This document shows, piece after piece, positions 63,869 through 64,000 of a stretch of DNA of 64,000 bases; position 1 is the first letter of the stretch; every line of letters begins with the position of its first letter. The position numbers and the translations under genes are program-made. The notes under the pieces were generated by a model. That model did no database searches, was not told the DNA's origin, and saw only the letters and a program-made list of their open reading frames with translations. The stretch is from Flavivirga jejuensis (GTDB taxonomy: Bacteria; Bacteroidota; Bacteroidia; Flavobacteriales; Flavobacteriaceae), in NCBI RefSeq assembly GCF_030540765.1, contig NZ_JAUOEL010000006.1, positions 348,548 through 412,547 on the forward strand, read 5' to 3'.

Positions 63869-64000
63869 ATGGCAAAGCAAATAGAAATAGTTATTCAAGA
63901 AAGTGAGTCGGAGTTAAAGGTCTTACTCAATCAGCAAACCAAATTATTGCAATATCAGAGAGTAAAAGCATTAGTATTAATAAAACAGGGTCATGTTAGT
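63869..64000 (+). CDS. Start of an uncharacterised gene, cut by the window edge
   Basis: The first 44 codons (MAKQIEIVIQESESELKVLL and on) are open to the end of the window. The segment LLQYQRVKALVLIKQGHV resembles the start of helix-turn-helix transposases of the IS630 type, whose N-terminal part begins with such a QRVKAL helix. No terminal inverted repeats can be judged from the part shown. Confidence 0.5.
   Translation, partial: MAKQIEIVIQESESELKVLLNQQTKLLQYQRVKALVLIKQGHVS

Noticed and set aside
1..64000. tRNA genes
   Set aside because: No cloverleaf with a T-arm GGTTCGAATCC-type segment and matching acceptor stem was found by eye; the GGTTCG at 5265 and 61246 belongs to the dispersed repeat.

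Overview
This window is AT-rich chromosomal DNA from a member of the Flavobacteriaceae (Bacteroidota). The evidence is the gene families (T9SS type B sorting domain, PorP/SprF, DUF983, DUF3822, DUF6265-like, TMEM175, a fused ThrA), the absence of Shine-Dalgarno sites, and many TANNTTTG (-7) promoter elements placed just upstream of starts. I cannot name a genus.

Layout. 0.1-5.2 kb: threonine operon thrABC, preceded by a short Thr/Ile-rich leader peptide that looks like an attenuator. 5.4-12.3 kb: single metabolic genes (Dabb, DUF983, AraC regulator, FabZ-like dehydratase, SDR-DUF2867, gcvT, sugar-nucleotide SDR, pterin carbinolamine dehydratase). 12.3-14.7 kb: yebC, then a 1.5-kb block bounded by a decayed copy of the yebC 3' end and carrying a 52-codon gene plus a DUF6169-like gene behind an operator-like palindrome. 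14.7-19.3 kb: Gfo/Idh/MocA oxidoreductase, NYN-LOTUS protein and a large secreted zinc metalloprotease. 19.5-23.4 kb (minus): a Kdo/LPS cluster with kdsB, a HAD phosphatase, a frameshifted chloramphenicol-acetyltransferase-like gene, kdnB and an acyltransferase. 23.5-32.3 kb: RecD-like helicase, a three-gene operon ending in rsmD, two exported proteins, RNase P RNA (minus), dnaX, a lipoprotein and miaE. 32.5-36.8 kb (minus): outer-membrane protein and the polyphosphate set ppx, ppk1, sixA.

37.3-49.7 kb is a surface/T9SS locus: a small exported protein, a 2312-residue repetitive adhesin with a type B sorting domain, a PorP/SprF-like partner, and two tandem paralogous OmpA-peptidoglycan anchors. 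50.0-55.1 kb: CAP lipoprotein, pdxH, a STAS-like protein, rnz, DUF3291, and pyrB/pyrR separated by a 7-bp tandem repeat. 55.6-63.7 kb is the most accessory-looking region: a co-directional, tightly spaced set encoding a phospholipase D-like protein, an unknown protein, a GMC oxidoreductase, a RebD/VioB-type ferritin-like protein, a DUF1566 protein, an SRPBCC protein, further small unknowns, a 25-codon relic resembling the start of TMEM175, and an intact TMEM175 channel. The window ends inside a gene that may be the start of a transposase.

Small-scale structure includes a dispersed ~120-140-bp intergenic repeat (4 copies, two with internal hairpins), two unrelated 7-bp tandem arrays, and a 954-bp higher-order repeat in the adhesin gene. 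The best candidates for undescribed biology are the PLD-GMC-ferritin gene set, the small-protein/DUF6169-like module with its palindromic operator, and the kdnB-containing Kdo cluster. No tRNA, rRNA, CRISPR array or complete insertion sequence was seen.
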